Shown: positions 38,744 through 47,046 of the stretch, piece by piece | How positions within the stretch are numbered: position 1 is the stretch's first letter | Layout of the letters: the number at the start of each line of letters is the position of its first letter | NCBI GenBank assembly: GCA_963715445.1 | Contig: OY970240.1 | Location: 1,736,001-1,800,000 of the forward strand | DNA length: 64,000 nucleotides | Source of the DNA: JAAYBF01 sp963715445 | Lineage (GTDB): Bacteria; Actinomycetota; Thermoleophilia; Solirubrobacterales; Thermoleophilaceae | Reading direction: 5' to 3' | Made by a program: the position numbers and the translations under genes | The notes under the pieces: generated by a model | Databases searched by the model: none | Seen by the model: the letters and a program-made list of their open reading frames with translations, nothing else | Told to the model about the DNA's origin: nothing

Positions 38744-39717
38744 GCGGGATCCTCACCTACGCGCTCCATTACGAGGGCGCCTTCAACAAGAACTCGCTCG
38801 GCGCCGTCTCCGAAGGCGCGAAGCTCGCCAAGGAGATCGGTGGCGAGTCGGCGGTCGTGGTCATCGGCGGAGACGACCTGACCGACGACTTCTGCGCCTC
38901 GCTCGGCAAGTACGGCGCGAGCAAGGTCTTCCGGGTCAAGGGCCCGGAGGGGCTCGCACAGCCGGTGGTCGACGCGATGGCCAAGGTCATCCAGGACGAG
39001 GGCTACGGCTACGCGCTGTTCGGCGGCGGCCTGCTCGGCTTCGAGATCGGCGCGGGCCTCACCGCCCGCCTCGGCGCGGGCGTGACGATGGAGGTCACGG
39101 CGGTCAAGGCGCAGGGCGGCAAGCTGGTCGCCGAGCGTCCGATCCTGCAGGACTCCGCGATCGTCGACGTCGAGTACGTCGGCGAGCCGGGCATCATCAT
39201 CGGCCGGCTCAACGCCTTCGACGTGGTCGAGAGCGGCGACGGCGCGGCGCAGGTCGTCGACGTCGACGTCCAGCTCGAGGAGCACTCCACGAAGGCCGTG
39301 ATGGTCCAGCGTGGCGAGCAGCGCGGCGCCGACGTGAACATCGAGGATGCCGAGCTGCTCGTGGCCGGTGGCCGCGGTCTCGGCAAGGCCGAGGGCTTCC
39401 AGCTCTGCGAGGACCTCGCCGGAGCGCTCGGCGGCGCCGTTGCCGCCACGCGCGCGGTGGTCGACGCCGGCTGGTACCCCTACGCCGCCCAGATCGGTCA
39501 GACCGGCAAGACGGTCGCGCCGAAGCTGTACCTGGCGGCGGGCATCTCCGGCGCCATCCAGCACAAGGTGGGCATGCAGGCCTCGGAGAACATCGTGGCG
39601 ATCAACAAGGATCCGAACGCCCCGATCTTCGAGTTCTCGGACCTCGGGATCGTCGGCGATCTCAACAAGATCCTGCCGAAGCTGACCGAGGCGGTCAAGG
39701 CGAAGAAGGGCAGCTGA
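38740..39717 (+). CDS. etfA: Electron transfer flavoprotein alpha subunit
   Basis: 325 aa. The C-terminal FAD-binding domain is clear: GRGLGKAEGFQLCEDLAGAL, KTVAPKLYLAAGISGAIQHK, and NIVAINKDPNAPIFEFSDLG. The N-terminal domain matches the beta-subunit fold. It binds the single FAD that shuttles electrons to the ETF-quinone oxidoreductase encoded right after it. ETF genes sit next to the Rv3030-3032 polysaccharide genes in Mycobacterium; here both clusters are present but 20 kb apart. Confidence 0.96.
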   Translation: MSGILTYALHYEGAFNKNSLGAVSEGAKLAKEIGGESAVVVIGGDDLTDDFCASLGKYGASKVFRVKGPEGLAQPVVDAMAKVIQDEGYGYALFGGGLLGFEIGAGLTARLGAGVTMEVTAVKAQGGKLVAERPILQDSAIVDVEYVGEPGIIIGRLNAFDVVESGDGAAQVVDVDVQLEEHSTKAVMVQRGEQRGADVNIEDAELLVAGGRGLGKAEGFQLCEDLAGALGGAVAATRAVVDAGWYPYAAQIGQTGKTVAPKLYLAAGISGAIQHKVGMQASENIVAINKDPNAPIFEFSDLGIVGDLNKILPKLTEAVKAKKGS

Positions 39718-39721
39718 GCGA

Positions 39722-41461
39722 ATGGGTGGTGGAAGCAACAACGGCAAGGTCGCGCCGGCGGCGTTTCCGCCGCCCGTCGACTCCCCTGACGAGTTCGTCA
39801 AGCACGGCCTCGATCCCGAGGACGAGCTGATCGAGATCGGCGTAGCGATCGTGGGCGGCGGAACGGCCGGGCTGGCCTGCGCCAACAGGCTGCTCCAGCT
39901 GCTCGCCGACGATCCCGCGACGATGGAGAGCCTCGGCGAGGTGCCGGTGGCGATCATCGAGAAGGCGAAGACCTGCGGCGGGCACAACCTGTCCGGCGCG
40001 GTCGTCCGCCCGGAGCCGCTCGAGCGGCTGTTCCCGGACCTCACCCGCGAGGACTGGCGCAAGGAGGGCTTCGCCTTCGGCGAGGTGAAGAAGGAGGCGG
40101 TCTACATGACGCCGACCTCCAAGCGCTCGCTGCGCATACCGACCCCGCCGCCGTTCAAGAACCACGGCAACGAGGTCATGTCGGTCTCGGCGCTCGCCCG
40201 GTACCAGCAGCGGATCGCCGAGGAGAACGGCGCCTACCTGCTGACCGAGACGGCGGCGACGCAGCTGATCGTCGAGGACGGCAAGGTCGTGGGCGTCCGC
40301 TCCGGCGACAAGGGACGCGGCAAGGATGGCCAGCCGCTCGGCAACTTCGAGCCCGGCACCGACATCAAGGCGAAGGCGACCGTGCTCGCCGAGGGCTGCT
40401 GGGGCCACCTGACCGGTCCCGCGATCCGCGAGTTCGACCTCGGCGAAGGCCGTGAGCCCCAGACCTGGGAGCTCGGCGTCAAGGAGGTCTGGAAGGTCGC
40501 GAAGCCGCTCGACCGGCTGATCCACACGATCGGCCCGTGGCCGGTCAGCACCTCGAAGAAGTACGGGCAGGTCGGCGGCACCTGGATCTACCCGATGAAG
40601 GACGAGAAGACGGGCGACGACCTCGTGTCGATCGGCTTCGTGATCGACCTCGACTACGCCGACGCCACCACTTCGGCGCACGACCTGCTGCAGACTTTCA
40701 AGATGCACCCGCTCGTCAAGAAGATCCTCGAGGGCGGCGAGCGCGTCGGCTGGGGCGCCAAGGCTCTTCCCGGCGGCGGCTACTGGTCGATGCCGAAGCT
40801 GACGATGCCCGGCGCGGTGATCGTCGGCGACGCGGCCGGCATGGTCGACACGGTGGCGCTGAAGGGCGTCCACCACTCGATCAACTCGGGCATCCTCGCG
40901 GCCGAGGCGATCTACGAGTCGCTGAAGAACGGCAGCTCGGACTTCTCCTCCTACGAGCAGGCGGTCGAGGAGTCGGCCATCGGCAAGGAGCTGTGGGAGG
41001 TCCGCAACACCCGCCAGCCCTTCTCGAAGGGCTTCTTCGTCGGCGGCCCGCTGGTCAACCTGATGATCGCCACCAAGGGCAAGATCCCGATCCGGCTGCC
41101 CTGGCACCGCCAGGACGAGCGTCAGATGTTCATCGGCAAGACGTCGAAGAAGTACCCGAAGCCGGACAACAAGTACATCTTCGACAAGCTCTCGAGCGTC
41201 TTCATCACGGGCAACGCGACCCGCGACGACGCGCCCAACCACATCCGGGTGCAGGAGAACGTGCCCCGCGAGGTGGCCGAGACGTGGAAGTGGATGTGTC
41301 CCGCAGGCGTGTACGAGATCCCGGAGGACGCACCCGAGACGGGCAACGTCGACGTGATCGTCAACTACACGAACTGCGTGCAGTGTGGGGCCATCACTGC
41401 CAAGGGCGGACGCCTCACCACGCCAGAGGGTGGCGACGGCCCCCTCTACCAGAACACCTGA
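39722..41461 (+). CDS. ETF-quinone oxidoreductase-like flavoprotein with altered Fe-S motif
   Basis: 579 aa. FAD-binding GVAIVGGGTAGLACANRLL, IIEKAKTCGGHNLSGAVV, quinone-domain text GGGYWSMPKLTMPGAVIVGD and GMVDTVALKGVHHSINSGIL identify ETF dehydrogenase (ETF-QO), which passes ETF electrons to membrane quinone. The C-terminal ferredoxin-like part has Cys526 (WMCPAGVYE), Cys552 and Cys555 (NCVQCGAITAKGG), but position 558, where the canonical CVxCxxC places the fourth ligand, is Ile. So only three of four cluster cysteines are visible. It starts 4 bases after etfA, which secures its partner. Reduced quinone would be menaquinone in an actinobacterium (inference). Confidence 0.9.
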   Translation: MGGGSNNGKVAPAAFPPPVDSPDEFVKHGLDPEDELIEIGVAIVGGGTAGLACANRLLQLLADDPATMESLGEVPVAIIEKAKTCGGHNLSGAVVRPEPLERLFPDLTREDWRKEGFAFGEVKKEAVYMTPTSKRSLRIPTPPPFKNHGNEVMSVSALARYQQRIAEENGAYLLTETAATQLIVEDGKVVGVRSGDKGRGKDGQPLGNFEPGTDIKAKATVLAEGCWGHLTGPAIREFDLGEGREPQTWELGVKEVWKVAKPLDRLIHTIGPWPVSTSKKYGQVGGTWIYPMKDEKTGDDLVSIGFVIDLDYADATTSAHDLLQTFKMHPLVKKILEGGERVGWGAKALPGGGYWSMPKLTMPGAVIVGDAAGMVDTVALKGVHHSINSGILAAEAIYESLKNGSSDFSSYEQAVEESAIGKELWEVRNTRQPFSKGFFVGGPLVNLMIATKGKIPIRLPWHRQDERQMFIGKTSKKYPKPDNKYIFDKLSSVFITGNATRDDAPNHIRVQENVPREVAETWKWMCPAGVYEIPEDAPETGNVDVIVNYTNCVQCGAITAKGGRLTTPEGGDGPLYQNT

Positions 41462-41561
41462 CGCCCCACGACCGTCGCGGCGGGGGATGGGCGCCTGCCG
41501 ATAGCTTGCCGGGATCGCCCCGAGCCGCCGTCAGCAGAGCCAGCACGCCCGTAGAGCGACC

Positions 41562-42608
41562 GTGGTCGGCGCGGGGTCCTTCGGCACCGCCGTGGCCCTC
41601 CTGCTCGACCGCGCCGGCGTCCGGACCACTCTGCTGTGCCGGACCGGCGAGCAGGCGGAGGCCCTGACGGCTGCGCGAGAGAACGCGCGCTACCTGTCAG
41701 GAGTTCCCCTGCCGCCCGCGTTGAAGGTGCGGCAGTTCGGCGCCCGCGACGATCAGTTCCGTCGCGCGGATCTCGTGTTCCTGGCCGTCCCCTCCAAGGG
41801 CCTGGGCGAGGCGCTGGCGGAGATCAACAGGCTCGGCGTATCCGGCCACGCGGACATGGTCTCGCTGGCAAAGGGCCTAGTGCCGCCGGAAGGGCACCTG
41901 CCGACCGCCGCGCTGGAGCTTGCCTTCGGCCCGGAGCGCAGCGCCTGCGTGGGTGGCCCCGCGCATGCGCGGGAGATGATCGAGTCGGGCGCCGGGCTGG
42001 TCTGCGCCTCTCACTCCGAGCGGCTCGCCGTGCGGGCGGCGGAGCTGTTCCAGCGCGCCGGGGTCGTCTGCGAGGTCTCGGACGACCCGGTGGGGGTGGA
42101 GCTCGCGGGAGTGGGCAAGAACGCCGCAGCAGTGGCTGTGGGCGCGACTCGGTCCCAGGGCCTGAACGCCGCCGGCATGGCCGCAGCGGACATCTTCCTC
42201 GAGGTGCTCTCGCTGGCGGAGCTGTGGGGCGGCTCGGCGCGCACGTTCGTGGGGCGCAGCGGCACGGGGGACCTCGTCGCGACGGCTCTGGCGCCGACCT
42301 CGCGCAACCGCAGCGCAGGCGAGCTGCTCGCCGAGGGGGTTCCGGCGGCTGAGATCCCAGAGCGCCTGGGGCAGGCCGTCGAGGCGCTCGAGACGGTGCG
42401 GCTGCTCGCGCGGGCGATCGAGCGGGCCGGGCTCGAGGCGCCCGTAACCTCAGCCCTGGCGCGCCTGATCGACGGGACTCTCCCGCTCGAGGACTGGGTC
42501 GCGCTCGTGCGCGCCAAGCAGCCTCCGCCCGCGCGCTTTGCGCGACCGCGGACCTGGTTGTCCCGCTTTCGCAAACGCTCCCAGCGGTCCACGGGCGCGA
42601 GCGGCTAG
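41562..42608 (+). CDS. gpsA: NAD(P)-dependent glycerol-3-phosphate dehydrogenase
   Basis: 348 aa; makes sn-glycerol 3-phosphate for phospholipids. GAGSFGTAVALLLDRAG (Rossmann GxGxxG), VFLAVPSKGL, VSLAKGL, GVGKNAAAVAVGATRSQGLN (catalytic Lys) and GRSGTGDLVATALAPTSRNR are intact. The first start codon in the frame is the GTG at 41562, which begins right at the first beta strand (MVGAGSF); the preceding codons read ...ARRAT, the residues one would expect in front, but no ATG/GTG/TTG exists there. The N-terminus is thus unusually short or starts at a non-standard codon. C-terminal 30 residues are a basic extension (FRKRSQRSTGASG). Confidence 0.9.
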   Translation: MVGAGSFGTAVALLLDRAGVRTTLLCRTGEQAEALTAARENARYLSGVPLPPALKVRQFGARDDQFRRADLVFLAVPSKGLGEALAEINRLGVSGHADMVSLAKGLVPPEGHLPTAALELAFGPERSACVGGPAHAREMIESGAGLVCASHSERLAVRAAELFQRAGVVCEVSDDPVGVELAGVGKNAAAVAVGATRSQGLNAAGMAAADIFLEVLSLAELWGGSARTFVGRSGTGDLVATALAPTSRNRSAGELLAEGVPAAEIPERLGQAVEALETVRLLARAIERAGLEAPVTSALARLIDGTLPLEDWVALVRAKQPPPARFARPRTWLSRFRKRSQRSTGASG

Positions 42609-42621
42609 ACTCATAGGCCGC

Positions 42622-42837
42622 ATGAAGCAAGGAATACATCCCGAGTACGTCGAGGCGCACGTCAGGTGCACCTGCGGCAACGAGTTCGACACGCGCTCCA
42701 CCAAGTCGGAGCTGCACGTCGAGGTCTGCTCCAACTGCCACCCGTTCTACACGGGCAAGCAGAAGCTCGTGGACACCGGCGGACGCGTCGAGCGCTTCCG
42801 CCGTCGCCAGGCACGCTTGCGCGCCGGCACGAACTGA
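42622..42837 (+). CDS. rpmE: 50S ribosomal protein L31, zinc-binding type
   Basis: 71 aa. KQGIHPEYVEAHVRCTCGNE and EVCSNCHPFYTGKQKLVDTG are diagnostic. Cys16, Cys18, Cys37 and Cys40 make the zinc site of the C+ form, the one replaced by a C- paralogue when zinc is scarce. First gene of the conserved rpmE-prfA-prmC-ywlC string; in Mycobacterium prfA follows directly, while here about 5.8 kb of other genes lie between. ATG at 42622, 13 bases after gpsA. Confidence 0.97.
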   Translation: MKQGIHPEYVEAHVRCTCGNEFDTRSTKSELHVEVCSNCHPFYTGKQKLVDTGGRVERFRRRQARLRAGTN

Positions 42838-42871
42838 CGGAGCTCAGGGACCGAAACTCGGACCGGCGCTC

Positions 42872-43666
42872 GTGTTCTGGAAGGGCATGGCCGGACGACT
42901 CTTCACCCTCGCCGCTCTCGCGGCGCTCTCCCTCGCGGTCGCGACCGCGGCAGCGGCTCCGCCACCGGCGCCTCAATCGGTCTGGGTGCCGAGCGCCGAG
43001 TCGGCCACGGTCCGGCTGACCCACTGCTCGCGCAGCGATTCGCCGGGAACCCGCCGAGCCGTCTTCCGCGCTTCGATGAACGCCGCGCCCGGCGCCGAGC
43101 GCATGTCGATGCGCTTCATCCTCCAGGAGCAGGTCGGCAAAGGGCCCAAGCGCAAGATCGATGCTCCGGCGCTCACCGGGTGGCGCTACTCGCGTCCGGG
43201 CGTGGCCCGCTTCACCTTCCGCCAGCGCGTTCTGCCGCTCGAGCCCGGCGTGATCTACCGCATGGTCGTCAGGTTCCGCTGGCACGACGCCGATGGCGCT
43301 GTGGTGGCCAGCGTCCGGCGTCGCTCGACGCGCTGCAGCCAGGGGCGTGCGCTGCCGAACCTGTCCCTGGCGGGCAAGGTGGTCACGAGCCCGGGGCCGA
43401 GCCAGCGCACCTCCCGCTACCGCGTGACCGTGATCAACAAGGGGCGCGCAGCCGCCGACGGAGTGGAGGTGGCGCTCCTCGTGGACGGGGCCGAGGTGGA
43501 TCGGCAGCCGATCGGCTCGCTCGCTCCCGGCCAGCGGCAGAGGATCTGGTTCGTGGGCCCCGAGTGCTCCGCGAGCATCGAGGCGCGGGCCGATCCGGGA
43601 GGCGTCGTCCGGGAGTCCTCTGAAGAGGACAACGCAGTCCTCACCGCCTGTCCTGCCGGTTCATAG
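42872..43666 (+). CDS. Secreted CARDB-domain protein
   Basis: 264 aa from GTG (or 259 from ATG 42887, MAGRLFTLAALAALSLAVAT). Signal peptide with cleavage near AAA-AP. The middle has no recognised fold; the last 100 residues are a CARDB-type Ig-like adhesion module (LPNLSLAGKVVTSPGPSQRT ... VTVINKGRAAADGVEVALLV ... VRESSEEDNAVLTAC). A disulphide is possible between the Cys of HCSRSD and later cysteines. Probably extracellular; function unknown. Inserted between rpmE and the DUF1385 gene. Confidence 0.72.
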   Translation: MFWKGMAGRLFTLAALAALSLAVATAAAAPPPAPQSVWVPSAESATVRLTHCSRSDSPGTRRAVFRASMNAAPGAERMSMRFILQEQVGKGPKRKIDAPALTGWRYSRPGVARFTFRQRVLPLEPGVIYRMVVRFRWHDADGAVVASVRRRSTRCSQGRALPNLSLAGKVVTSPGPSQRTSRYRVTVINKGRAAADGVEVALLVDGAEVDRQPIGSLAPGQRQRIWFVGPECSASIEARADPGGVVRESSEEDNAVLTACPAGS

Positions 43667-43700
43667 CTCGCCGGGCTGGAGGCGGGGGGCCGACCTGCCG

Positions 43701-44762
43701 ATGGAAAGTACGATGAGCCCTGTGAGCAGTGATCAGCAGCCCGCCCAAGGCATGTCGGGCAGGGAGCTGAACGGCACTCTCGAGGCCCCTCGCGATCTGC
43801 CCGTAGGCGGCCAGGCTGTGCTCGAGGGCGTGATGATGCGCGGCGTCTCCACCTGGGCGGTCGCCGTTCGCAAGCCCACTCCCGAGCAGCTGGAGGAGGG
43901 CGAGCTCGATCCGCAGGAGGCCGCCAGGGGCGAGATAGAGGTCATCACCGAGCCGCTCGTCTCCTACGCGAAGGAGCACCGCTGGGCGCGGCTGCCGCTG
44001 CTGCGAGGGGTCGTCGCTCTCTTCGAGTCGCTCAGGATCGGCTTCCAGGCTCTCGGCATCTCGGCGAACGCGCAGCTGCCGCCCGACGAGGACGGAGATC
44101 GGCAGGAGATCGGCGGCGCGACCTGGGCGGGAACGGTCGCGTTCGCGATGCTGTTCGCGGTCAGCCTGTTCTTCCTGCTGCCGGCCTTCCTCACCAACAT
44201 CTTCAAGGACGACATCCCCAACTCGATCGCCTTCGTGGTCATCGAGAAGCTCGTCCGGCTCAGTATCTTCCTCGCGTACATCTGGCTCATCTCGCGGATG
44301 CGCGACCTGCAGCGCGTGTTCCAGTACCACGGCGCCGAGCACAAGACGATCTCCTGCTACGAGGCCGGGCTCGACCTGACGCCCGAGAACGCCCAGCGCT
44401 TCTCACGCCTGCACCCGCGCTGCGGCACCAGCTTCCTGCTGATCGTGATGATCGTGGCGATCTTCGTCTTCGCCCCGCTCGGCAAGCTCGACTGGCAGTG
44501 GCTGCTGGTCTCGCGCGTGGTGGGCATCCCGCTCGTCGCGGGCCTGGCCTTCGAAGTGCTCAAGGGCTTCGGCCGGCACCGCACGAAGCTCTGGGCACGC
44601 ATCCTGATGTGGCCCGGCCTCCAGCTTCAGCGCCTCACTACCCGTGAGCCCGAGCTCGCTCAGCTCGCCGTGGCGATAGCGGCCCTCGAGGCTGTCCTCG
44701 CGCTGGAGGATCCGGCCGCGGTCACCGACACCGACCGCGCCGTGATGGAAGTCAGCGCCTAG
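43701..44762 (+). CDS. DUF1385 membrane protein (YqhQ-like)
   Basis: 353 aa. The family core is visible: VGGQAVLEGVMMRGVSTWAV, YHGAEHKTISCYEAGLDLTP and HPRCGTSFLLIVMIVAIFVF, ending with RHRTKLWARILMWPGLQLQRL-type text. Four to five membrane helices. YqhQ proteins are widespread in Gram-positives and often linked to the prfA region, but their biochemical role is unsettled. ATG at 43701; another at 43713 is possible. The variable gene island starts 91 bases after its stop. Confidence 0.88.
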   Translation: MESTMSPVSSDQQPAQGMSGRELNGTLEAPRDLPVGGQAVLEGVMMRGVSTWAVAVRKPTPEQLEEGELDPQEAARGEIEVITEPLVSYAKEHRWARLPLLRGVVALFESLRIGFQALGISANAQLPPDEDGDRQEIGGATWAGTVAFAMLFAVSLFFLLPAFLTNIFKDDIPNSIAFVVIEKLVRLSIFLAYIWLISRMRDLQRVFQYHGAEHKTISCYEAGLDLTPENAQRFSRLHPRCGTSFLLIVMIVAIFVFAPLGKLDWQWLLVSRVVGIPLVAGLAFEVLKGFGRHRTKLWARILMWPGLQLQRLTTREPELAQLAVAIAALEAVLALEDPAAVTDTDRAVMEVSA

Positions 44763-44853
44763 CCCTCGCCGTGGTCTTCCGTCCAGAGTGCTGGTGGGAC
44801 GACCTCCTGCCCGCTAGACACAAGGGTGTTCCGAATGCCAGCTGGGGAGTGTG

Positions 44854-45186
44854 ATGAACGGCGAGATGGTCGTACGCGACGCAACCGCCGTGGTCGTTGG
44901 TGGCGTCCTCTACGGATACGTGATGCACTCGATCGACCTCCCAGAGGAGATCGCGGTGTACATGGCGGTGGGATTCGGCCTCGGACTGGTCGTCGGACGG
45001 TGGCCGATCGTGGCGGCGGGACTCTCCGCACTATCGATCGGAATAGCTGATCCCAGCGCTGACAGGGTGCTGTGGGAAATCATCTGCTTCGTCTATCTGC
45101 CCGCTGCCGTGTTAAGCGTCGCCGCTGGGGTCTTGATGCACTTTGCGGCGCACCGTCTAATTGGACGCTGGAGTTCGGCGCGTTGA
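44854..45186 (+). CDS. A1: small four-helix membrane protein, DLPEEI family
   Basis: 110 aa; family not known to me. Helix 1 ATAVVVGGVLYGYVM is followed by HSIDLPEEIAVYMAVGFGLG, LVVGRWPIVAAGLSALSIG, and a last helix pair around VYLPAAVLSVAAGVLMHFAA. A paralogue (A2) with the same DLPEEI, GLVVGRWP and YLP..LS.A.G.L.H.A..RL pattern lies 0.75 kb downstream. ATG 44854 chosen over GTG 44851; GGGGAG stands just before. First gene of the island. Confidence 0.65.
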   Translation: MNGEMVVRDATAVVVGGVLYGYVMHSIDLPEEIAVYMAVGFGLGLVVGRWPIVAAGLSALSIGIADPSADRVLWEIICFVYLPAAVLSVAAGVLMHFAAHRLIGRWSSAR

Positions 45187-45195
45187 ACGGTTCGC

Positions 45196-45546
45196 TTGAC
45201 TAGCCCACACGTCGGTCCTGAGGTGACGCGCGCCACGCGTCGCATGGGTTTGGTTGGATTGACGCTGGCGTTTGGGATGTTCTGGCTGCAAACGCTTCCC
45301 TACATGGGGGCGGTATCCGCATGCGAGAATCCCGCCCCAGGCAGCTCACGAGGCGACCTCTGCACTCTGATGTCGCCGTGGGGGCATGTCTGGTTACTTG
45401 CCGTGCCACCGATCCTCGTGCTGATCGGCGGTATTTGGGGTCAGCGCGCACGCAAGCTCAGGATTCTCCTGATCTGCCTGCTGGGGGCCGTCATCGCGGG
45501 GATGATCCTCCCTTGGATCGCATTCGAAGCCACCTCATCGCGATGA
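45196..45546 (+). CDS. B1: small three-helix membrane protein with Cys-bracketed outer loop
   Basis: 116 aa from a TTG (GTG 45223 or ATG 45244 also possible; no clear ribosome site). Helix 1 GLVGLTLAFGMFWLQTLPYM, then a loop closed by cysteines (SACENPAPGSSRGDLC, 12 residues between), helix 2 HVWLLAVPPILVLIGGIW, a basic connector QRARKLR and helix 3 ILLICLLGAVIAGMILPW. Positive-inside rule puts the Cys loop outside, where it could form a disulphide. B2 and B3 share this plan but little sequence. Confidence 0.6.
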   Translation: MTSPHVGPEVTRATRRMGLVGLTLAFGMFWLQTLPYMGAVSACENPAPGSSRGDLCTLMSPWGHVWLLAVPPILVLIGGIWGQRARKLRILLICLLGAVIAGMILPWIAFEATSSR

Positions 45547-45601
45547 GGAGCGGAGTCCGCTGGGAGGACGACCCGCAGGTGTTTCATGACGGTGTCGGCC
45601 A

Positions 45602-45976
45602 ATGCGGCTATCCAGACGGCACTCCACGTTGACGATTCATGAACGGGGAGTTCGCGTCGGTGTTTTAGCGGCCTTGGTAGTTGTGGGGGGCGGGGCACTG
45701 CTCTATTTGGCGCAGGAGTTGGACCTTCCTGAGGAGATCGGGGTGTTGATCGCAGCAGCGTGCGCTGCTGGTCTTGTTGTCGGTCGGTGGCCGATGGTGT
45801 TGAGTTCGCTGCCGATCCTGGGCCTCCCGTTCTTTCTTGGTGACAAGGCCTCTGATGAGGATTGGCGGATAGCGATGATCATCTACTTGCCGCTCGTCGC
45901 GCTCAGCCTCGCGGTTGGGATCCTGCTGCACCTCGCGGTACGCCGCCTGGTTCGATACTGGGGAGAAACGCATTGA
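45602..45976 (+). CDS. A2: paralogue of A1 with disturbed start region
   Basis: 124 aa from ATG 45602. From GVLAALVVVGGGALLYLAQ onward it aligns with A1 without gaps of note (DLPEEIGVLIAAACAAGLVV, GRWPMVL, YLPLVALSLAVGILLHLAVR). But the DNA that aligns with the A1 start codon, ATGAACGGGGAG at 45639, is in another frame and meets a stop after nine codons. Either an indel has shifted the original start and translation now begins upstream at 45602 (no ribosome site) or at an inner TTG/GTG, or the gene is newly broken. Confidence 0.55.
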   Translation: MRLSRRHSTLTIHERGVRVGVLAALVVVGGGALLYLAQELDLPEEIGVLIAAACAAGLVVGRWPMVLSSLPILGLPFFLGDKASDEDWRIAMIIYLPLVALSLAVGILLHLAVRRLVRYWGETH

Positions 45977-46009
45977 GCGGGACGACTCGCGCTGGAGTGA
46001 CACGGTCAC

Positions 46010-46354
46010 ATGAGTGAGCTGAGTTCTCAGGCGGAGCGGGACAAGAGAGGCCGCTGGTGGGTGCTCGCGATCATGGTGGCTCTTGGGTTCTTCCCCTGGT
46101 GGGTGACGATTGCGATGCTTGGGATCAACTGTGAGGGTGCCGCCGATCCTGAGAGCGGGGTGTGCGGGGCGTCATCAGTCAGTACATGGTTTGTGCTCCT
46201 TCTGGCTCTTCAGACGCCTGCGATCATCAGTTGGATCGTTGCGCGCTCCCGAAATGACTGGCGTTGGTTCGGTCGGTTGGCGTGGTCGGCACTTGGGGCC
46301 AATGCCTCCATCGCCGTTCTAGCGGTGCTATGGGCCTCCGGTGACCTTGGGTGA
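46010..46354 (+). CDS. B2: small three-helix membrane protein with Cys-bracketed outer loop
   Basis: 114 aa, ATG 46010. Cytoplasmic charged start MSELSSQAERDKRGR, helix 1 WWVLAIMVALGFFPWWVTIA, loop NCEGAADPESGVC (10 residues between cysteines), helix 2 TWFVLLLALQTPAIISWIVA, basic connector RSRNDWRWFGR, helix 3 SALGANASIAVLAVLWA. Same topology as B1 and B3. Its stop overlaps the GTG of lipoprotein L1 by four bases, so the two are translated together. Confidence 0.65.
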   Translation: MSELSSQAERDKRGRWWVLAIMVALGFFPWWVTIAMLGINCEGAADPESGVCGASSVSTWFVLLLALQTPAIISWIVARSRNDWRWFGRLAWSALGANASIAVLAVLWASGDLG

Positions 46355-46980
46355 GAGTCGTATCTGGTTGCTGTGCCGCGGTTCTCGCAGCGTCGTTCCT
46401 GACCGCTTGCGGGTCCGGCGACGAGGGGGATCCGCCCGCCCGCACGGTGGCAGACGCACCGGCTCCAACTCAGACAGCGCCGGCTCCGGCCAAAACGGCG
46501 GCGCCAGGCCAGGAGGGCGAGCAGGCGCCCCCGCCCATCGATGATCCGCACGGTCTCTTACGCGGATACAAGAAGGTCCAGATGCCAGGTGGCGGCCATA
46601 GGTACATGCCTCCCCCGCCTCAGGAGACGGAGGCTGTGGCAGAAGACGCGTGTGTTCGTGGCGGAGGCGCTTCAGATGCGCGCGTAAGACCTCCGGCGCC
46701 AGGTCTACGGGCGACTCGTGTGGGTGAAAGCCGCGTGCGGATCGAAGCGGATGTCCGGCGCCCCGAAGGCTGTCAGCCGACGTACTTGCGATTGAGCTTC
46801 GACGTGAGCGACAACACGTCGCCCGGCGCGAGTTCGTTGATTCGGGTTGGGCGTTTGCGGGGTTCGTTGACGGTGTCCGTGCCCGAGCAGGTGAAGGATG
46901 CAGATGTCGCACGTGCCAGTAGCGTCATGAGCAACGGGCTCGGAAGCAGCTCGGTAAGCGTGCAGATCGTGGAAGAGTGA
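46351..46980 (+). CDS. L1: lipoprotein of the repeated cassette
   Basis: 209 aa from GTG 46351. Short signal MRVVSGCCAAVLAASFLTAC with lipobox LTAC. A Pro/Ala/Thr linker (ADAPAPTQTAPAPAKTAAPG) leads to a mature domain with two cysteines (DACVRGGG and EGCQPTYLRLSFDV) and a beta-rich look (LRGSLTVSVPEQVKDADVAR, VSVQIVEE). L2 is its paralogue: first 45 residues identical in protein and DNA, the rest clearly diverged. Anchored on the outer membrane face next to the B protein loop. Confidence 0.7.
   Translation: MRVVSGCCAAVLAASFLTACGSGDEGDPPARTVADAPAPTQTAPAPAKTAAPGQEGEQAPPPIDDPHGLLRGYKKVQMPGGGHRYMPPPPQETEAVAEDACVRGGGASDARVRPPAPGLRATRVGESRVRIEADVRRPEGCQPTYLRLSFDVSDNTSPGASSLIRVGRLRGSLTVSVPEQVKDADVARASSVMSNGLGSSSVSVQIVEE
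46388..46509 (+). repeat. 122-base exact direct repeat, copy 1 (inside L1)
   Basis: Identical, base for base, to 47937-48058 (offset 1549), including third codon positions. It spans the lipobox, the acylated Cys and the Pro/Ala linker. Similarity goes on for 14 more bases with two mismatches and then ends sharply. Confidence 0.95.
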
Positions 46981-47046
46981 CTTGCTGGACCAGACTGATC
47001 GCGGCGGGGACAAGCGGGCCTCCGCTCTCCACGAGGAGGCACCCGA

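Noticed and set aside
39695..41242. A 515-codon open frame antisense to the ETF-quinone oxidoreductase
   Set aside because: Shadow frame of a well-recognised flavoprotein; no start context or motif.
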